From: Pseudomonadota bacterium
GTDB taxonomy: Bacteria; Pseudomonadota; Gammaproteobacteria; SZUA-229
Direction: 5' to 3'
Assembly: GCA_015222915.1 (NCBI GenBank)
Contig: JADFWE010000009.1
Location: 1 to 8,391 of the forward strand
DNA length: 8,391 nucleotides
Part shown: positions 5,955-8,391 of the stretch, piece by piece
How the letters are laid out: every line of letters starts with the position of its first letter
Position numbering within the stretch: position 1 is the stretch's first letter
Made by a program: the position numbers and the translations under genes
Notes under the pieces: model-generated
The model's database searches: none
Seen by the model: only the letters and a program-made list of their open reading frames with translations
Told to the model about the DNA's origin: nothing

Positions 5955-8045
5955 GTGGAAGATAAAATAATCAACCTGATCGTCATCGACGATTCTTTCG
6001 ATAGCGAAGAAAAAATTGTCAGCACATTAAGAACGATCGGTTACACCGCAAGATCATCGCGCGCAGAAGATGATGAAGATCTCACCGAGGCGGTGAGCTC
6101 ACAGCCCCCCGACCTGGTGATCTATTTTGAAGGCATGTCACTGATATCCCTGAAAGGGGCAGTCGATTGCCTGAAAAAAGATAAGAAGTCAGAGAACACG
6201 CGGGTTATCTCGGTCAATAAAACCGAGAAGCCTGATGTCGTCGCCGCCATGCGCAGTGGCGCTGTTGATGCAACCGGCTTTACCGACATCAATCACCTGA
6301 TGCTCATCATCGCCCGAGAATACCACTCGTTAAAATGTGCTCAGCAGATATCCAGCCTTGCAAAATCATACAAGGATTCGGAGACACGCTGCAACTCCCT
6401 GCTCGACAGCTCACGTGATGCTATCGCTTATATCCATGAAGGTATGCACGTCTATTCCAACCGCTCATATCTTGAACTTTTCGGTATCGATGAATCGGAT
6501 GACCTGGAAGGTATGCCTATCCTCGACATGGTGGCCATCGAAGAGCGCGACGAATTCAAATCCATCCTGCGCAGTTATACGAAAAATAATGACGACACAA
6601 AAAAATTCGACACCCACCTGTGCAAACCAGATGGCGAAGAATTCAATGGTGAGATGGAGCTGTCACGCGCACAGATCGAAGGTGAGCCATGTGTGCAGAT
6701 CATCATCCGTAAAGAAGATGCCAGCTCCGAAGAACTTGAACGTCAATTAAAGCTGCTCAGCCAGAAAGATCAGCTGACCGGGCTTTTCAATCGTCAGTAC
6801 TGTATCGAGAACCTGGAGTCGATCATCGAGAGCTGTGAAGGGGGCAAATGCACCGCCGCACTGATGGAGATCCAGATCGATAATTTCGAGAACATCAAAA
6901 GCTCGGTCGGCGTCATCGAATCGGATCAATACATCATCGAAGCCGCAAAAGTACTGAGTGAAACAGTCAACGACAACGATATCCTGTCGCGCTATACGCA
7001 TGAGAGCTTTATCGTCATCGCGCCCGACTACAACAAGGACAACATCGAAACCTATGCCGCCAGCCTGCAAAAGGCAGTCGCACAACTGGAGGCGAGCATC
7101 AGCGGTGCGCAGATCAACACCACCTGCAGCATCGGCATCTCATTGATCGACAGCGAATCTCCGGAATACAACGAAGTGCTGGCACGCTCCGAAAAAGCGC
7201 TGGCGTCAGCAACCGAGAAAGGCGCCAACCAGATCTACACCTATGTCCCTGAAAAAGGTGAACTAACCCGTCACGAGGTAGACACCCGGTTCAAGGAACA
7301 ACTGACCGATGCCCTGAAAAATGACAGGTTCGTCCTGCATTATCAGCCCATCGTCAGCCTGCACGGCGACACAGATGAACGCTATGAAGTCTTCGTCCGC
7401 TTATCCGGCAACGACAACGATGAACTGATCATGCCGCAGGACTTCCTGCCGGCAGCAGAACGCATAGGCATGGCCATCGCCATCGACCGCTGGGTACTCG
7501 ACAAGACCATCCGTGATCATGTGAAGAGGAAACAGGAAGGCAAACATACCCGTTTCTTCATAAAACTGTCAGCATCGTCGCTGAAAGATGAGACACTGAT
7601 CGACTGGCTGAGCTACCAGATAAAAGAACATCAGATTGCCGAGGGAACCTTGAACTTCGAGGTCAAAGAAACGGTTGCTGTGACCAATCTGAAAAGCGCC
7701 AAGACGTTCTCGCACAAACTCAAAGAGCTGAACTGTGGTTTCGTACTGGATGACTTCGGTGGCGGCACCAATCCGTTCCAGCTACTCGATCACATCCACG
7801 CGGATTATCTAAGGATAGAAAGCCGTTACATGGACAAGCTGACAGACAATCCCCAGAACCAGGAAACCATAAAAGGCATCGCCGAGAAAGCAGCCGAGAT
7901 CGATAAATTCACCATCGCCCAGCACGTGCCGGATGCCACCACCCTGTCACTATTATGGGGCATGGGTTTTAACTTTATCCAGGGTTACTTCCTGCAGGAA
8001 CCACTGCCTGAAATGGAATACGACTTTACCGAGATGTCAGGCTAA
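5955..8045 (+). CDS. fimX: FimX-like REC-PAS-GGDEF-EAL c-di-GMP effector for type IV pili
   Basis: The 696-aa length and domain order match P. aeruginosa FimX (about 690 aa), a polar c-di-GMP receptor needed for type IV pilus assembly and twitching. REC spans about 5-125. It keeps acidic Asp12/Asp13, but Phe58 occupies the phosphoacceptor position. PAS is at about 145-255. The GGDEF domain (about 268-430) has THESF at 348-352 instead of GGDEF and lacks the I-site arginine (Asn339). The EAL domain (about 445-685) has EVF at 478-480 instead of EAL, Lys537 where a metal-binding Asn is usual, and QHVP at 656-659 in place of the EGVE box, while DDFGGG (599-604) and QGYFLQEP (676-683) persist. It is therefore predicted to bind c-di-GMP without cyclase or phosphodiesterase activity. 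Translation starts at GTG 5955, since an in-frame TAA immediately precedes it and the next in-frame Met is residue 61. It lies 39 bp after the fimW-like gene, so it is an operon partner. Confidence 0.9.
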   Translation: MEDKIINLIVIDDSFDSEEKIVSTLRTIGYTARSSRAEDDEDLTEAVSSQPPDLVIYFEGMSLISLKGAVDCLKKDKKSENTRVISVNKTEKPDVVAAMRSGAVDATGFTDINHLMLIIAREYHSLKCAQQISSLAKSYKDSETRCNSLLDSSRDAIAYIHEGMHVYSNRSYLELFGIDESDDLEGMPILDMVAIEERDEFKSILRSYTKNNDDTKKFDTHLCKPDGEEFNGEMELSRAQIEGEPCVQIIIRKEDASSEELERQLKLLSQKDQLTGLFNRQYCIENLESIIESCEGGKCTAALMEIQIDNFENIKSSVGVIESDQYIIEAAKVLSETVNDNDILSRYTHESFIVIAPDYNKDNIETYAASLQKAVAQLEASISGAQINTTCSIGISLIDSESPEYNEVLARSEKALASATEKGANQIYTYVPEKGELTRHEVDTRFKEQLTDALKNDRFVLHYQPIVSLHGDTDERYEVFVRLSGNDNDELIMPQDFLPAAERIGMAIAIDRWVLDKTIRDHVKRKQEGKHTRFFIKLSASSLKDETLIDWLSYQIKEHQIAEGTLNFEVKETVAVTNLKSAKTFSHKLKELNCGFVLDDFGGGTNPFQLLDHIHADYLRIESRYMDKLTDNPQNQETIKGIAEKAAEIDKFTIAQHVPDATTLSLLWGMGFNFIQGYFLQEPLPEMEYDFTEMSG

Positions 8046-8294
8046 TCTTCGTTAATTTTAGCACCCGCCCTGACTCCACTCATTGACCGAATGTCTGAAA
8101 ACGGCGGTGACAGAAGACACTTATCAGTTCAACATTGTGTGACCGCTCTCAATCATAATGCGATCTTAAATAAATCTGCTAGCAACAAATATTTCCCCAC
8201 AAGGAGACGTTCAGAGTATTTACTCTGATCCCAAATATCATTTGTCACCGTAAGCCATGCGTTGAAAGAGTCGTTCGCGGGCTAAATAAATTCG
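8046..8294. other. Intergenic gap after fimX
   Basis: These 249 bp lie between the fimX stop and the stop codon of a convergent partial gene. They contain two inverted repeats, described separately, and no T-tract terminator on either strand. The fimX frame stays open for another 60 codons after its TAA, to a TGA at 8226-8228. No ribosome binding site precedes the ATG at 8091 in that frame, and the peptide is not recognised. An imperfect dyad (GCGGTGACA ... TGTGACCGC, one mismatch) lies at about 8104-8146. Confidence 0.5.
8211..8228. repeat. Perfect 8-bp inverted repeat downstream of fimX
   Basis: TCAGAGTA-TT-TACTCTGA is a perfect palindrome with a 2-bp centre. It could be an operator-type dyad or a short hairpin. 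No T run follows on either strand, so it is not a standard intrinsic terminator. Confidence 0.75.
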
Positions 8295-8303
8295 TTAACC
8301 CGC
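8277..8303 (-). terminator. Stem-loop overlapping the stop codon of the convergent partial gene
   Basis: Read on the minus strand, GCGGGTTAA pairs with TTAGCCCGC over 9 bp with one G-U wobble and a 9-nt loop. On the plus strand the wobble becomes a C-A mismatch, so the structure favours the minus-strand transcript. The left arm contains the TAA stop (8297-8295) of the incoming gene. No U-tract follows, so a role in termination or 3'-end stability is only tentative. Confidence 0.35.
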
Positions 8304-8391
8304 CTCGCACATTGTCAGAAAAGCATCAACAACCCAATTGACATGGTGTTCGATACTCTGGATATCTCGCTGGCAAGGTTCACCATACATC
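8295..8391 (-). CDS. Unrecognised protein, C-terminal 31 codons
   Basis: A minus-strand frame is open from the right window edge to a TAA at 8297-8295. It encodes a tail that includes YGEPCQRDIQSIEHHVNWVV and ends in DAFLTMCEAG. The residue mix and amphipathic helical character look protein-like, and a stem-loop sits at its stop, consistent with the end of a gene convergent with fimX. The family is not recognised. At this length a chance open frame is possible. Confidence 0.35.
   Translation of the reverse strand, partial: MYGEPCQRDIQSIEHHVNWVVDAFLTMCEAG

Noticed and set aside
6337..6750. 137-codon plus-strand frame inside fimX
   Set aside because: It is an out-of-frame shadow of the well-supported REC/PAS coding sequence, with a composition that looks like shifted codons.
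6750..8030. Active diguanylate cyclase or phosphodiesterase
   Set aside because: The GGDEF and EAL signatures and several metal-binding positions are replaced, so enzymatic activity is unlikely.
8091..8228. 45-codon ORF starting at an ATG downstream of fimX
   Set aside because: There is no ribosome binding site and no recognisable protein. It is treated only as an open extension of the fimX frame.
8046..8391. Insertion-sequence remnant or integron attC site
   Set aside because: The inverted repeats suggested mobile DNA, but no transposase fragment, matched terminal repeats with target duplication, or attC core sites could be found.

Overview
This window looks like chromosomal DNA of a gammaproteobacterium, with GC content near 50% by eye. 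The evidence is a complete EF-P beta-lysylation set (epmA, efp, epmB), which is typical of Gammaproteobacteria, together with a fimW-fimX-like pair known from the type IV pilus and surface-sensing biology of Pseudomonas and relatives. The species cannot be named from the sequence. There is no transposase, integrase, CRISPR array or RNA gene, and the region reads as ordinary core or soft-core genome.

Layout. (1) Positions 1-588, minus strand: the N-terminal 196 residues of a periplasmic adaptor (membrane fusion protein) of an RND-type efflux system, cut by the window edge. (2) 589-891: a non-coding gap with a palindrome and repeated TTGCAAGG boxes, a plausible control region for the adaptor gene. 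(3) 892-2618, minus strand: epmA downstream of efp. (4) 2850-3938, plus strand: epmB, divergent from efp across a repeat-rich 231-bp intergenic region. (5) 4080-5915 and 5955-8045, plus strand, 39 bp apart: a FimW-like protein with an apparently split PilZ-like domain, then a FimX-like REC-PAS-GGDEF-EAL protein in which every catalytic signature is degraded. (6) 8046-8391: a gap with two inverted repeats, then the last 31 codons of an unrecognised gene entering on the minus strand.

How the genes work together. EpmB isomerises lysine to (R)-beta-lysine, EpmA ligates it to Lys34 of EF-P, and the modified EF-P relieves ribosome stalling on proline-rich motifs. All three are adjacent here, but the hydroxylase EpmC is not in the window. 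The fimW/fimX pair forms a separate unit. Both proteins are predicted to bind c-di-GMP rather than make or degrade it, and by analogy with P. aeruginosa they would link c-di-GMP to type IV pilus assembly at the cell pole. I find no wholly new system. The most interesting points are the degenerate c-di-GMP modules of the fimWX pair, the short direct repeats in three intergenic gaps, and a short antisense ORF with a consensus ribosome binding site at the 3' end of efp.
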